38,056 bases of DNA from an uncultured Clostridia bacterium (GTDB lineage Bacteria; Bacillota; Clostridia; Oscillospirales; Acutalibacteraceae), in contig CAMFPJ010000001.1 in NCBI GenBank assembly GCA_945971755.1, positions 1 through 38,056 on the forward strand, in the 5' to 3' direction. This document shows, in pieces, positions 22,428 through 30,594 of this stretch. The notes under the pieces are model-generated. The model was not told the DNA's origin. It saw only the letters and a program-made list of their open reading frames with translations, and ran no database searches. Every line of letters begins with the position of its first letter. Within the stretch, counting starts at the first letter, position 1. The position numbers were made by a program, and so were the translations under genes.

Positions 22428-22456
22428 TTGATTTTGGTACAAAAAAATAGTAAAAT
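22428..22456 (+). promoter_or_regulatory. sigma-A promoter of the alpha/beta hydrolase gene
   Basis: -35 TTGATT (22428-22433), 17-nt spacer, -10 TAAAAT (22451-22456), 30 nt before the ATG with GGAGGGG between. Confidence 0.6.
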
Positions 22457-22486
22457 TAAAACACATTCTATATCGGAGGGGAAAAT

Positions 22487-23458
22487 ATGAACAGAAAAAC
22501 TAAAGCGGGTATCGCTTTTTTAAGCGGCTTATCTATCAGTACCGTGGGGCTCGGTTTTCTGCTTTCGCACGAGTCATTAAGTCGTAATCCCTTTGTGCTT
22601 AATAAGGTTTTTTCGCTTATTTCGCCCCCGCCTGACGAAAATGTTGACCACGGCAACGAATACTCTCACACAAAATGGGTTGAGTATGACAACTGGTGTA
22701 AATCTCAAAAGGCTAAAGAATACGAGATGACCGCAAAAGACGGTAAAAAACTTGTAAGTTATCTAATTCCGTCAAAAACGGGCAGCAAGGTTTTTGTTCT
22801 TTGTGCTCACGGTTACAGAGGCACAAAATACGGCGACTTCGGCGCTCAGGCACAGTTTTATCACTCGCTGGGTTACAATGTAATTCTTGTTGACCAGCGT
22901 GCCTCGGGCAAGAGTGAGGGAGATTACATAGGCTTTGGATTTTTTGAGTCTCGGGACTGTTTGCAGTGGCTCCGATTTTATAACGATATGTTCGGCAGTG
23001 ATATTGAATTTGTAGTTGCCGGCATTTCAATGGGCGGTGCTACCGTTTGTATGATGAGCGGAAGTGATGAGCTCCCTGAAAACGTTAAATGCATTATTTC
23101 CGACTGTGCTTACACAACGGCTGACGACGAAATCAGATACTGTTTTCAGCACTATTTGGGTATTTCTGCAGAACCGTTTCTTTCGCTTGTGAACTGTATA
23201 AATTTACACACCGCCAAATACACTTTCACAATGGCAGATGCCATTTCCGCAGTAAAAAAAGCAAAGGTACCCATGCTCTTTATTCACGGCGGTGCAGACG
23301 ATTTTGTCCCCACAAAAATGGTTTATGAACTTTACGATGTTTGCCCCACCGATAAAGATTTGCTAATTGTTGAGAAAGCAATTCATGCACAGTCTTTCTT
23401 TGAAGAGCCTGAAAAATACCAAGCAAAGGTTAAGGAATTCCTATCAAAGCATTTATAA
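22487..23458 (+). CDS. alpha/beta hydrolase with N-terminal membrane anchor
   Basis: A 323-residue serine hydrolase. A hydrophobic segment at residues 6-27 probably anchors or exports it. The hydrolase fold spans about 80-320: oxyanion CAHGYRG (near 106-112), nucleophile elbow AGISMGGA (Ser181), acid HGGADDFVP (Asp271) and AIHAQSF (His300). It resembles the YqkD/BD-FAE-like hydrolases common in Clostridia, and the substrate is unknown (ester or lipid-like). GGAGGGG lies 7 nt before the ATG. It is a single-gene unit with its own promoter and terminator. Confidence 0.85.
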   Translation: MNRKTKAGIAFLSGLSISTVGLGFLLSHESLSRNPFVLNKVFSLISPPPDENVDHGNEYSHTKWVEYDNWCKSQKAKEYEMTAKDGKKLVSYLIPSKTGSKVFVLCAHGYRGTKYGDFGAQAQFYHSLGYNVILVDQRASGKSEGDYIGFGFFESRDCLQWLRFYNDMFGSDIEFVVAGISMGGATVCMMSGSDELPENVKCIISDCAYTTADDEIRYCFQHYLGISAEPFLSLVNCINLHTAKYTFTMADAISAVKKAKVPMLFIHGGADDFVPTKMVYELYDVCPTDKDLLIVEKAIHAQSFFEEPEKYQAKVKEFLSKHL

Positions 23459-23464
23459 AAATTT

Positions 23465-23492
23465 AAGGCAGTTCACAATGAACTGCCTTTTT
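23465..23492. terminator. bidirectional terminator between convergent genes
   Basis: A perfect 11-bp stem AAGGCAGTTCA/TGAACTGCCTT (23465-23475 with 23479-23489, loop CAA) is followed by T5 on the plus strand and preceded by A/T-rich sequence that gives a T tract on the minus strand. It serves the hydrolase gene and the convergent amidohydrolase gene. Confidence 0.85.
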
Positions 23493-23507
23493 ATTTTGAC
23501 TAATCGG

Positions 23508-24794
23508 TTATTCGGGCATTGCCTCATCAAGAAGTTTTTCGCCGAATTCATTCTTTTTAATTTTCGGGTTTTGAAATCTTTTACCCGCCATAATAACACA
23601 GTAGGGCTGCTTAATTGTTTCAAAATTTTCTAAGGGGTTTGTGTCGGTTACTAAAATATCCGCAGATTTTCCTACTTCAATGCTGCCTGTAATATCTGCA
23701 ATTCCTGCAATCTGTGCATTTTTAAGTGTTGCTGTGTAAAGGGCAAACTCCGGAGTAACGCCTACATATTTTTGGAAATATGTAAGCTCTCGCCACATAT
23801 TGTAATGAGTTACGAACGGACAGCCCGTGTCAGTTCCGAGCCCTACGGGAATATCATTTTCCAAAGCGTTTTTTGTGCCCTCAATAATTCCTTCAAACAC
23901 AACGTTTGAGTTAAACTGTACCATTTCGGAAACCTCAGTTACATCACGGCTGAACTTTGCAAGGGGAAGTGCAGGTGAAATTGTGCAAATATATGCTGAA
24001 CCGTTATTTTTAAGGCATTGTATTGTGTTTTCATCAAGCGGTGCGCCGTGCTCAACTGTGTCAACTCCGTTTTCGGCAGCCACACGAACGCCCTCTGCAC
24101 TTTCAACGTGTGCCGCAACCTTAAAGCCCAGTTTATGTGCCTCGTCACAGGCAGCACGCACAAGCTCGGGAGCCATTTTAAGAACGCCGGGTTCTCCCAT
24201 TACTGTTGCGTCAAGAACTCCGCCGGTTATCATAATTTTAACTAAATCGACTTTTTGTTCGGCAAGTTTTTGAACCTGTTCTATACATTCTTCGGGAGTG
24301 TTTGCTTCAACTGCAACACTGCCTACCATGTGTCCGTCTTTGGGACCGATTGCATTGTTTGACGCTAATATTCTCGGTCCGTCGGTTTTGCCGGAGTTTA
24401 TCATATCACGCAGCTGTGTGTCAAAATTTCCTACTCCACCAACGGTGCGAACGGTAGTAACACCCGAAAGAAGCTCCTGCATAGCGTAGTTTTTACACAT
24501 TGCTACGCCGATTTTTCTTGTAACGGCAGAAGAGGTAACTATTTTTACAAGCAGTTTTGTATTTCCCCCGGTTGTTGAGGGCTTACCGCCTGCGGGCAAA
24601 TGCACATGAAGGTTAATAAGTCCGGGCATTAAATACCTGCCGCCTAAGTCAATTACATTTTCATTTTTGCCGACGTCGTATTTGTCGGTAATATCTGAAA
24701 TTATTCCGTTCTCGGTTACAAGGACTTTATTCTTAACGGGAGTCATATTCTCTGTTCCGTCAAGTAAAATGAAATTTCTGTAAACTGTTTTCAT
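23508..24794 (-). CDS. amidohydrolase family metalloenzyme (prolidase/imidazolonepropionase-like)
   Basis: A 428-residue cytosolic TIM-barrel amidohydrolase. The first metal pair is in LINLHVHLPAGG (His63, His65). The Lys in VKIMITGG is probably carbamylated, and HVES, VEHGAP and GLGTDTGCPF supply the remaining His and Asp ligands. The beta-sandwich ends are at residues 1-55 and 375-428. The closest remembered relatives hydrolyse Xaa-Pro or N-acyl amino acids; the substrate is not predictable. I chose the ATG at 24794 with GGGGG 7 nt upstream; in-frame starts further up lie inside and beyond the promoter. It is transcribed alone and converges with the alpha/beta hydrolase gene. Confidence 0.85.
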   Translation of the reverse strand: MKTVYRNFILLDGTENMTPVKNKVLVTENGIISDITDKYDVGKNENVIDLGGRYLMPGLINLHVHLPAGGKPSTTGGNTKLLVKIVTSSAVTRKIGVAMCKNYAMQELLSGVTTVRTVGGVGNFDTQLRDMINSGKTDGPRILASNNAIGPKDGHMVGSVAVEANTPEECIEQVQKLAEQKVDLVKIMITGGVLDATVMGEPGVLKMAPELVRAACDEAHKLGFKVAAHVESAEGVRVAAENGVDTVEHGAPLDENTIQCLKNNGSAYICTISPALPLAKFSRDVTEVSEMVQFNSNVVFEGIIEGTKNALENDIPVGLGTDTGCPFVTHYNMWRELTYFQKYVGVTPEFALYTATLKNAQIAGIADITGSIEVGKSADILVTDTNPLENFETIKQPYCVIMAGKRFQNPKIKKNEFGEKLLDEAMPE

Positions 24795-24816
24795 AAGAAA
24801 ACCCCCTAACTTTTTT

Positions 24817-24845
24817 ATTATACACCTCAAAAAAGCAATTTTCAA
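24817..24845 (-). promoter_or_regulatory. sigma-A promoter of the amidohydrolase gene
   Basis: Minus strand: -35 TTGAAA (24840-24845), 17-nt spacer, perfect -10 TATAAT (24817-24822), 23 nt from the start codon. Confidence 0.65.
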
Positions 24846-24897
24846 CAGAGGTATTAAATCGGTGCAAAATACATATATTATTTTTGAGGTGAAGGGT

Positions 24898-25371
24898 ATG
24901 TGGAAGAAATATAAATCGCTTATTATATCGGTGATAATTTCCCTGTCCGTCGGGGGACTTTCCGCACCGTTTACAATGAAAAATATGAGCCTTTTTGACG
25001 AGGTAAAAAAGCCTCCGCTCTCACCTCCCGCCGTTCTTTTCCCCATAGTATGGACTGTGCTTTACATTCTTATGGGAATCAGCAGTGCGATTGTTTTTGA
25101 ACACAGGGTCTTTAAGAAATCGGAAGCGGAAAAAGGGCTTTTGATATACGCTGTGAGTTTGGTAATCAATTTTTTCTGGAGCATAATATTCTTTAATTTC
25201 AGAGCATTCACCTTTGCGTTTTTATGGCTGCTTCTCTTATGGTGTGTCATTCTTTATATGATTGCTTCATTTTACAAAGTTAACAAGCTCTCATCATATT
25301 TACAAATTCCCTATCTTATTTGGGTAACATTCGCAGGGTATTTAACCTTTGCAATCAGCATTTTGAATTAA
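24898..25371 (+). CDS. TspO/MBR family membrane protein
   Basis: A 157-residue five-helix protein of the TspO/peripheral benzodiazepine receptor family, usual length 150-170. Signatures are KKPPLSPPAVLFPIVWTVLYILMGIS (written here in part) and the conserved NFFWSIIFF. Family members bind porphyrins and cholesterol-like ligands and often act in tetrapyrrole or stress physiology. I chose the ATG at 24898 with GAGGTG 6 nt upstream; an in-frame start 12 codons earlier has no SD. It is divergent from the amidohydrolase gene. I see no strong promoter or terminator of its own in the flanks. Confidence 0.9.
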   Translation: MWKKYKSLIISVIISLSVGGLSAPFTMKNMSLFDEVKKPPLSPPAVLFPIVWTVLYILMGISSAIVFEHRVFKKSEAEKGLLIYAVSLVINFFWSIIFFNFRAFTFAFLWLLLLWCVILYMIASFYKVNKLSSYLQIPYLIWVTFAGYLTFAISILN

Positions 25372-25506
25372 AGGAAGTAATGTTGCAAAGAAAATAATGA
25401 GCAATGACGGCACTGCGTGGAACGAAACAAAAATTCCGTTCCCGTTCTTCAGATGCAGAGAATTAAGTATTATTAAAAACTGAAGCGCCGCTTCACAAGA
25501 TGTTAA

Positions 25507-25599
25507 CCCGCTGAAACGCTTATGCAATTAGCAGATTTTTACAATGTCAGTATGGACTGCATTATGATGCGAACCGACAAGCCCGAAATCAACAAATAG
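25507..25599 (+). pseudogene. remnant of an XRE-family regulator gene
   Basis: The open stretch after a TAA reads PAETLMQLADFYNVSMD followed by CIMMRTDKPEINK and a TAG. This is the standard C-terminal end of a Cro/C1 HTH domain (LxxLADYFNVSVDYLLGRTDNPE). No start codon with an SD exists, and the upstream 100 bp reads only as broken pieces in other frames (for example TEAPLHKML in the second frame, which fits the segment just before). It is probably a decayed gene. The rest of 25372-25506 shows nothing else I can support. Confidence 0.5.
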
Positions 25600-25603
25600 C
25601 AGA

Positions 25604-25627
25604 AAAAGCCGGCAGAAGTCGGCTTTT
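25604..25627. terminator. bidirectional rho-independent terminator
   Basis: AAAAGCCGGC, loop AGAA, GTCGGCTTTT (10 bp with one G-U) is followed by T-rich sequence on both strands. It directly follows the stop codon of the 54-aa minus-strand gene and ends the MATE-rlmI operon. Confidence 0.75.
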
Positions 25628-25628
25628 G

Positions 25629-25793
25629 TTATTTGTCATATTCTGTTTTTCTCGGAGTTAAAATCATTTTTTCACCGTTTTGCTTTGCAGAGTAAGGCGA
25701 AAATTTGTAATTACCCTCTCTTACAAATTTCATAATGTCCCCAATACCCAAAATCTTTTCGGGAACCTCAAGAGCAGTTTCGTATTTATACAT
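25629..25793 (-). CDS. 54-residue protein of unknown function
   Basis: A short soluble protein, basic overall, beginning MYKYETALEVPEKILGIG and ending ILTPRKTEYDK. I recognise no family. The evidence that it is real: GGAG 7 nt before the ATG, a start 9 nt after the rlmI stop, a stop immediately before a strong terminator, and a normal amino-acid mix. The KFVREGNYKFSPYSAKQ middle could be part of a small beta/alpha fold. It probably forms the last gene of the MATE-rlmI operon. Confidence 0.7.
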   Translation of the reverse strand: MYKYETALEVPEKILGIGDIMKFVREGNYKFSPYSAKQNGEKMILTPRKTEYDK

Positions 25794-25802
25794 CTTTTTC
25801 TC

Positions 25803-26978
25803 CTACTGAACGTGCAAAACGTAAAATTTAAGGTAAGTTGTTTCGTCCGCAGCCAAAAGTGCCGGGTGGTCAGGGGACTGTGACTTAATCTCCACAACAC
25901 GAACCGTTCTTCCGCTCTCGCGCGATGCCTCTTTAAGCATTTTTTCAAAAAGCGTTGCAGTCATATAATGTGAGCAAGAGGCAGTAACTAAAAACCCGCC
26001 TTTTTTAACGAGTTTAAGTCCTAAAATGTTTATGTCCTTATAACCCCTGTAAGCATTTTTAACGTCATTTGCACTCTTGCAAAATGCGGGAGGGTCTAAG
26101 ACCACGGTGTCAAATTTTTCACCGTTAGCTTTATATTCCCGAAGTTTTTCAAACACGTCTCCGCACTCTGTTCTGACTACATTTTCAAGACCGTTAAGTT
26201 TGGCATTTTCTCTTACATCCGCAAGGGCTTTTTCTGAAATATCAAGCGAGATAACCTCTTTTGCCCCTGCCGCCGCAGCATTAAGAGAAAATCCGCCCAC
26301 ATTACAGAAGCAGTCAAGCACTCTTGCATCTTTTGAATATCTGCGAAGTGCGAGCCTGTTCTCTTTTTGGTCAAGAAAATATCCTGTTTTTTGACCGTTC
26401 TCAAGGTCGGCAATCATTTTAAGTCCGTTTTCTTCTATAACTACTTTCGGGTCGAAATCGCCGTATATTTTGCCCTTAAAAATGGGTAAACCCTCTTTTT
26501 TACGGACTTCCACATCGCTTCGTTCATAAATTCCGCGGGGACTGTAAAGTTCTTTCAACGCATCTATTATGTCCTGTTTGTGCTTGTCCATACCAAGAGA
26601 CAAAATTTGAATAGAAAAAACGTCTGCGTATTTGTCTATTATTACAGCAGGGAGATTATCTGCCTCACCGAATACTGCCCTGAAGCAGTTTGAATACCCG
26701 AGCTTTTCACGGTATTCAACGGCTGTTTTAATTCGTTCCTTAAAAAGTTCTTTTGTTACTTTTTCATCTTTGTTTCTTATGAAAATGCGAACTAAAATTT
26801 TTGAAATATGGTTAATAAAGCCCTTGCCGATAAAGTTCCCTTTACAGTCGTAAACGCAGGCTAAATCGCCGTTTTTGCCCTCACCCTCAATACGCTCAAC
26901 CTCGTTAGCGTAAACCCATGAATGACCTGCCGCTATTCTTTTTTCTTCATTCTTTTTAAGGTAAACTCTGTAACCCAT
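25803..26978 (-). CDS. rlmI: RlmI-like 23S rRNA (cytosine-C5)-methyltransferase
   Basis: A 391-residue class I SAM-dependent rRNA methyltransferase. An N-terminal PUA domain (GYRVYLKKNEEKRIAAGHSWVYANEV, in part) is followed by a central EEHEE-like domain with the GEADNLPAVIIDKY signature. The methyltransferase domain has GYFLDQKENR, VLDCFCNVGGFSL (SAM site), LDPPAF (catalytic region) and a late Cys in TASCSHYM. The family methylates C1962 in 23S rRNA in E. coli; the exact target here is inferred. AGAGG precedes the ATG. It lies 12 nt after the MATE gene. Confidence 0.9.
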   Translation of the reverse strand: MGYRVYLKKNEEKRIAAGHSWVYANEVERIEGEGKNGDLACVYDCKGNFIGKGFINHISKILVRIFIRNKDEKVTKELFKERIKTAVEYREKLGYSNCFRAVFGEADNLPAVIIDKYADVFSIQILSLGMDKHKQDIIDALKELYSPRGIYERSDVEVRKKEGLPIFKGKIYGDFDPKVVIEENGLKMIADLENGQKTGYFLDQKENRLALRRYSKDARVLDCFCNVGGFSLNAAAAGAKEVISLDISEKALADVRENAKLNGLENVVRTECGDVFEKLREYKANGEKFDTVVLDPPAFCKSANDVKNAYRGYKDINILGLKLVKKGGFLVTASCSHYMTATLFEKMLKEASRESGRTVRVVEIKSQSPDHPALLAADETTYLKFYVLHVQ

Positions 26979-26990
26979 CTTATGCCTCTT

Positions 26991-28370
26991 TTATGCTGAT
27001 TTTTTCTTTTCACTGTCAAACCCGTGCACCCAATCTGACTTTAAGTAATAAATCAGATAAACAACGGAGCTGATAAACCACGTGAGCGGATATGCCCAAT
27101 AAATTAAGTGAATGTCATGCAAGAAATGCATTACGGTAATAATGTAAGAAATTCTTAAAACACACCACACCGAAAGCATTATTGCCATTGGAACAAACGC
27201 TTTGCCTGCTCCTCTGCAGACCGCCGCAACCGAGTGTGAAAATGCCAGCAAAAAATAAAAAACAGTTACCGTGTGCGCCTGCATAACACCGAGGGCAATA
27301 ACCTCAGGTGAGGAGTCAAACATGGAGATTAAATCGGCGGCAAAACGGTACTGACAAATACCGATAATCTCCGCAAGCACCATTGCAGACAAAATTCCGA
27401 ACCTTGCCGCTTTTTTTGCTCTGCCGTGCTGTTTCGCACCGAGATTTTGACCGATAAATGTTGTAATTGCCATATTAAGACTCATTATGGGCAGGAACAC
27501 AAAACCTTCAATTTTGGCATGGGAGCCATAAGCGGCTGTTGCAACCATGCCGAATGAATTTATTTGTGTTTGAACTATTACGTTTGCAAAACCGATAACG
27601 GAGTTTTGCACGCCCGAGGGGAGCCCGTAACGGATAATTTGTGCGAGCATATCTTTATGAAACCGAATTTTGCGTGGAGTAACCGTTACCAAATTTCCTT
27701 TTTTAAGTAGATGTGCAAAGCAGAGAACAACGCTGGCAGTTTGCGAAATCACCGTTGCCACCGCCGCTGACCAAACGCCGAACCGAAAAACCGCAACAAA
27801 AAGCGTGTCAAGAACAACGTTAAGGATTGATGAGAAAATCAGGTAATAAAGCGGCCTTTTACTGTCACCCACCGCCATCATAATACCTCTGCAAACGTTA
27901 TACATTACCATCGACAATGAGCCTGCAAAGAAAAAGCGGAAATATTCAACCGCTTTGGGAAGAACCTCGGGGTCTGTGTGCATCCAACGCAAAAAAGTAG
28001 GTGTGAACAAAACACCCACAACGGTTAAAATCACACCTGAGGTTATACCGATTGCAAGGTCAGTGTGAATTGCTTTAGAAATATTTTCTTCGTTCTTTTC
28101 ACCGAACGAGCGGGAAATCAGCACACCTGCCCCAAGAAAAAGCCCTTCAAAAAAACTTATCATCATAAAAATAAGAGTACCCGAGGAGCTTACCGCAGCA
28201 AGTGCCTTTGTACCGAGAAAATGCCCCACAATCAGTGAGTCAGCAGTGTTGTAAAGCTGCTGAAAAACCTGACTCACAAAAAGCGGTAAAGCAAATTTTA
28301 TAATCAACCGATAAGGGTTACCAACCGTTAAATCTTGCATCGCAGCTTTTTTAGTTTCCGAATTAGTCAT
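26991..28370 (-). CDS. MATE family efflux transporter
   Basis: A 459-residue multidrug and toxin extrusion transporter with 12 predicted membrane helices in two bundles. The N-terminal signature is TVGNPYRLIIKFALPLFVSQ with QQLYNTADSLIVGHFLG, and the second bundle begins PSGVQNSVIGFANVIVQTQI. It would export cationic compounds using Na+ or H+, and the substrate is unknown. I chose the ATG at 28370 with AAGGA 5 nt upstream; a longer in-frame extension runs through the argF terminator. It heads a small operon with rlmI and the 54-aa gene. No clear promoter is visible in the 40 bp before it, so some transcription may be readthrough from the arg genes. Confidence 0.9.
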   Translation of the reverse strand: MTNSETKKAAMQDLTVGNPYRLIIKFALPLFVSQVFQQLYNTADSLIVGHFLGTKALAAVSSSGTLIFMMISFFEGLFLGAGVLISRSFGEKNEENISKAIHTDLAIGITSGVILTVVGVLFTPTFLRWMHTDPEVLPKAVEYFRFFFAGSLSMVMYNVCRGIMMAVGDSKRPLYYLIFSSILNVVLDTLFVAVFRFGVWSAAVATVISQTASVVLCFAHLLKKGNLVTVTPRKIRFHKDMLAQIIRYGLPSGVQNSVIGFANVIVQTQINSFGMVATAAYGSHAKIEGFVFLPIMSLNMAITTFIGQNLGAKQHGRAKKAARFGILSAMVLAEIIGICQYRFAADLISMFDSSPEVIALGVMQAHTVTVFYFLLAFSHSVAAVCRGAGKAFVPMAIMLSVWCVLRISYIITVMHFLHDIHLIYWAYPLTWFISSVVYLIYYLKSDWVHGFDSEKKKSA

Positions 28371-28405
28371 AAATATCCTTCTGAATAAAATATTTTCTAC
28401 AGTCG

Positions 28406-28433
28406 AAAAGCACTCATAAAGAGTGCCTTTTTT
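28406..28433 (-). terminator. terminator of the his-arg operon
   Basis: On the minus strand GCACTC, loop TTTAT, GAGTGC (28426-28421 with 28415-28410), flanked by AAAAAAG and CTTTTCG, directly after the argF stop. The T tract is short (TTTT), so readthrough into the MATE gene is possible. Confidence 0.65.
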
Positions 28434-29415
28434 ATAATGTTGCCGCCATAACGGCTTTAATTGTGTGCATACGGTTTTCCGCCTCGTCAAATACTATTGA
28501 GCGGTCACTTTCAATTACTTCATCAGTAACTTCAATGCAATCCATACCGAATTTTTCGCAAATTTCTTTGCCGATGCTTGTATTTAAGTCGTGAAATGCA
28601 GGAAGGCAGTGCATAAACTTAGCCTTTTCTCCTGCGCCGTTCATAATATCCATTGTAACTCTGTAAGGAGTTAAATCTTGAATTCTCTCTGCCCAGACTT
28701 CATCTGCTTCACCCATTGAAACCCAAACGTCCGTATAAATTACATCAGCATTTTCAGTGGCTGTGGGTATGTCTTCAATAAACTCAAGCTTTGCGCCGGT
28801 AGTTTTTGCAATTTCCTTACAAGTGGCAACAAGTTCACCGTCAGGGAAATATTTTTTCGGTGCGCAAGCCACAAAATGCATACCCATTTTGGCACACCCC
28901 ACCATAAGTGAGTTGCCCATATTATACCTTGCATCGCCCATATAAACAAGTTTCTTGCCACGGAGTGTTCCGAAATGCTCACGGACAGTTAAAAAGTCTG
29001 CAAGAATTTGAGTGGGGTGAAATTCATTGGTAAGTCCGTTCCAAACGGGAACGCCTGCATATTTTGCAATTTCTTCAACTATTTCCTGACCGAAGCCGCG
29101 GTATTCAATACCGTCAAACATTCTGCCTAAAACTCTTGCCGTGTCTTTTATGCTTTCTTTTTTGCCGATTTGTGAAGATGACGGGTCAAGGTAAACAGGG
29201 TGCATACCCAAATCTGCCGCCGCAACCTCAAAAGCGCAGCGTGTGCGTGTGCTTGTCTTTTCAAAAATCAGAGCAATGCTTTTGCCCTCGCAAATCTTAT
29301 GCAAAATTCCGTTTTTCTTTTTGTTTTTTAGTTCAGCCGCCAAATCAAGAAGATAGGTAATCTCCTCGGGAGTAAAATCAAGCAGCTTCAAAAAATGCTT
29401 TCCTTTTAAGTCCAT
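28432..29415 (-). CDS. argF: ornithine carbamoyltransferase
   Basis: A 327-residue cytosolic transferase, usual length 310-335. It joins ornithine and carbamoyl phosphate to form citrulline. Motifs are FEKTSTRTRCAFE (carbamoyl-phosphate loop, residues 52-64), HPTQ near 130, and KFMHCLPAFHD (His269, Cys270, ornithine site). It is last in the arg cluster, 9 nt after argD, and the biosynthetic context argues for the anabolic enzyme. No argG or argH lies in the window, so citrulline is completed to arginine elsewhere. Confidence 0.95.
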   Translation of the reverse strand: MDLKGKHFLKLLDFTPEEITYLLDLAAELKNKKKNGILHKICEGKSIALIFEKTSTRTRCAFEVAAADLGMHPVYLDPSSSQIGKKESIKDTARVLGRMFDGIEYRGFGQEIVEEIAKYAGVPVWNGLTNEFHPTQILADFLTVREHFGTLRGKKLVYMGDARYNMGNSLMVGCAKMGMHFVACAPKKYFPDGELVATCKEIAKTTGAKLEFIEDIPTATENADVIYTDVWVSMGEADEVWAERIQDLTPYRVTMDIMNGAGEKAKFMHCLPAFHDLNTSIGKEICEKFGMDCIEVTDEVIESDRSIVFDEAENRMHTIKAVMAATL

Positions 29416-29424
29416 ATTTTCACC

Positions 29425-30594
29425 TTAGATTTTTGCGCAGGAATTTTTAATAATCCCTACCGCTTTCAAAAGGGTTTCTTCCGGTATATTAAGTGCGGGG
29501 AGCAAACGAACCTTATCCTTGGCAGTAAGGCAAAGAACACCGTTATCAATGCACTCTTTTACAATTTCAGATGCAGGACGGGCAGTCTTAATGCCGATCA
29601 TAAGGCCGAGTCCGCAAACACTCTCAACACCCTTTGCCCCCTCAAGAGAAGAGAACACCTTTTTGCTTTTTTCTTTAACTTCTTCTAAAAGCTTGTCGTC
29701 AATTCGTTCTATAATGCTTATTGCCGCCGCACAGCAAACGGGGTTGCCGCCAAAAGTTGAGCCGTGGTCGCCGAAGCCAAACACGCCTTGTGCCTTTTCG
29801 CCCACAAGGGTTGCACCCAGCGGTAAACCGCCTGCAAGCCCCTTTGCAGTAGAGACAACATCCGGTTTAACACCGTAATTCATATAACTGTAAAGCTCGC
29901 CCGTTCTGCCGTTGCCTGTCTGAACCTCATCCACCATGAAAAGAACGTCGTTTTCATTACACCATTTTTCCACCGCTTTAATAAATTCGGCATCAATGGG
30001 TAAAACTCCGCCTTCACCCTGAATACATTCAAGAAGTACGCCTGCAACGGGTGTTTCCTCATTTATCTTTTTTATTGCTGCCAAATCGCCTGCGTCCACA
30101 CTCATAAAACCGGGTGTAAGCGGTGTAAACAACTCGTGGTAATGCTCCTGACCCGTTGCCGCAAGAGTAGTTAGTGTTCTTCCGTGAAAACTGTTATTCA
30201 GCGTTACTATTGTGTAGCAGTTTTCGCCGTGCTTTTCCCATGCATATTTTCTTGCAATTTTTATAGCACACTCGTTTGCTTCAGCACCCGAATTTGAAAA
30301 GAAAACCTTTTTCATTCCTGTTTTCTCACAAAGGATTTCCGCTAAATCTGCGCAAGGCTCCGTGTAATAAAGGTTAGACATGTGCTGAACCTTTGAAATT
30401 TGCTCCGTTACGGCATTTTGCCAAACTTCATCCGCAATTCCGAATGAAGTAACGCCGATACCTGAGCCTAAATCTATGTATTCTTTTCCGTTTTCGTCTT
30501 TAACCACCGAGCCTTTACCCTCAGTAATATTAACGGGAAAACGGTTGTAAGTACCTAAAATATACTGTTTATCTTTCTCAAAAACACTGCTCAT
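29425..30594 (-). CDS. argD: acetylornithine aminotransferase
   Basis: A 389-residue class III PLP aminotransferase, standard length. It makes N-acetylornithine from N-acetylglutamate semialdehyde and glutamate. SNSGAEANECAIKIAR (100-115) binds PLP phosphate, NNSFHGRT is the cofactor-stacking region, MVDEVQTGNGRTG (220-232) has the PLP Asp, and STAKGLAGGLPLG carries the Schiff-base Lys251. It overlaps argB by 4 bp (ATGA) and sits between argB and argF. Confidence 0.95.
   Translation of the reverse strand: MSSVFEKDKQYILGTYNRFPVNITEGKGSVVKDENGKEYIDLGSGIGVTSFGIADEVWQNAVTEQISKVQHMSNLYYTEPCADLAEILCEKTGMKKVFFSNSGAEANECAIKIARKYAWEKHGENCYTIVTLNNSFHGRTLTTLAATGQEHYHELFTPLTPGFMSVDAGDLAAIKKINEETPVAGVLLECIQGEGGVLPIDAEFIKAVEKWCNENDVLFMVDEVQTGNGRTGELYSYMNYGVKPDVVSTAKGLAGGLPLGATLVGEKAQGVFGFGDHGSTFGGNPVCCAAAISIIERIDDKLLEEVKEKSKKVFSSLEGAKGVESVCGLGLMIGIKTARPASEIVKECIDNGVLCLTAKDKVRLLPALNIPEETLLKAVGIIKNSCAKI

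Noticed and set aside
25342..25527. Hydrophobic 61-codon minus-strand open frame overlapping the tspO 3' end
   Set aside because: It opens only with TTG, has no SD, and covers the XRE remnant. Its hydrophobicity is explained by reading T/C-rich sequence.
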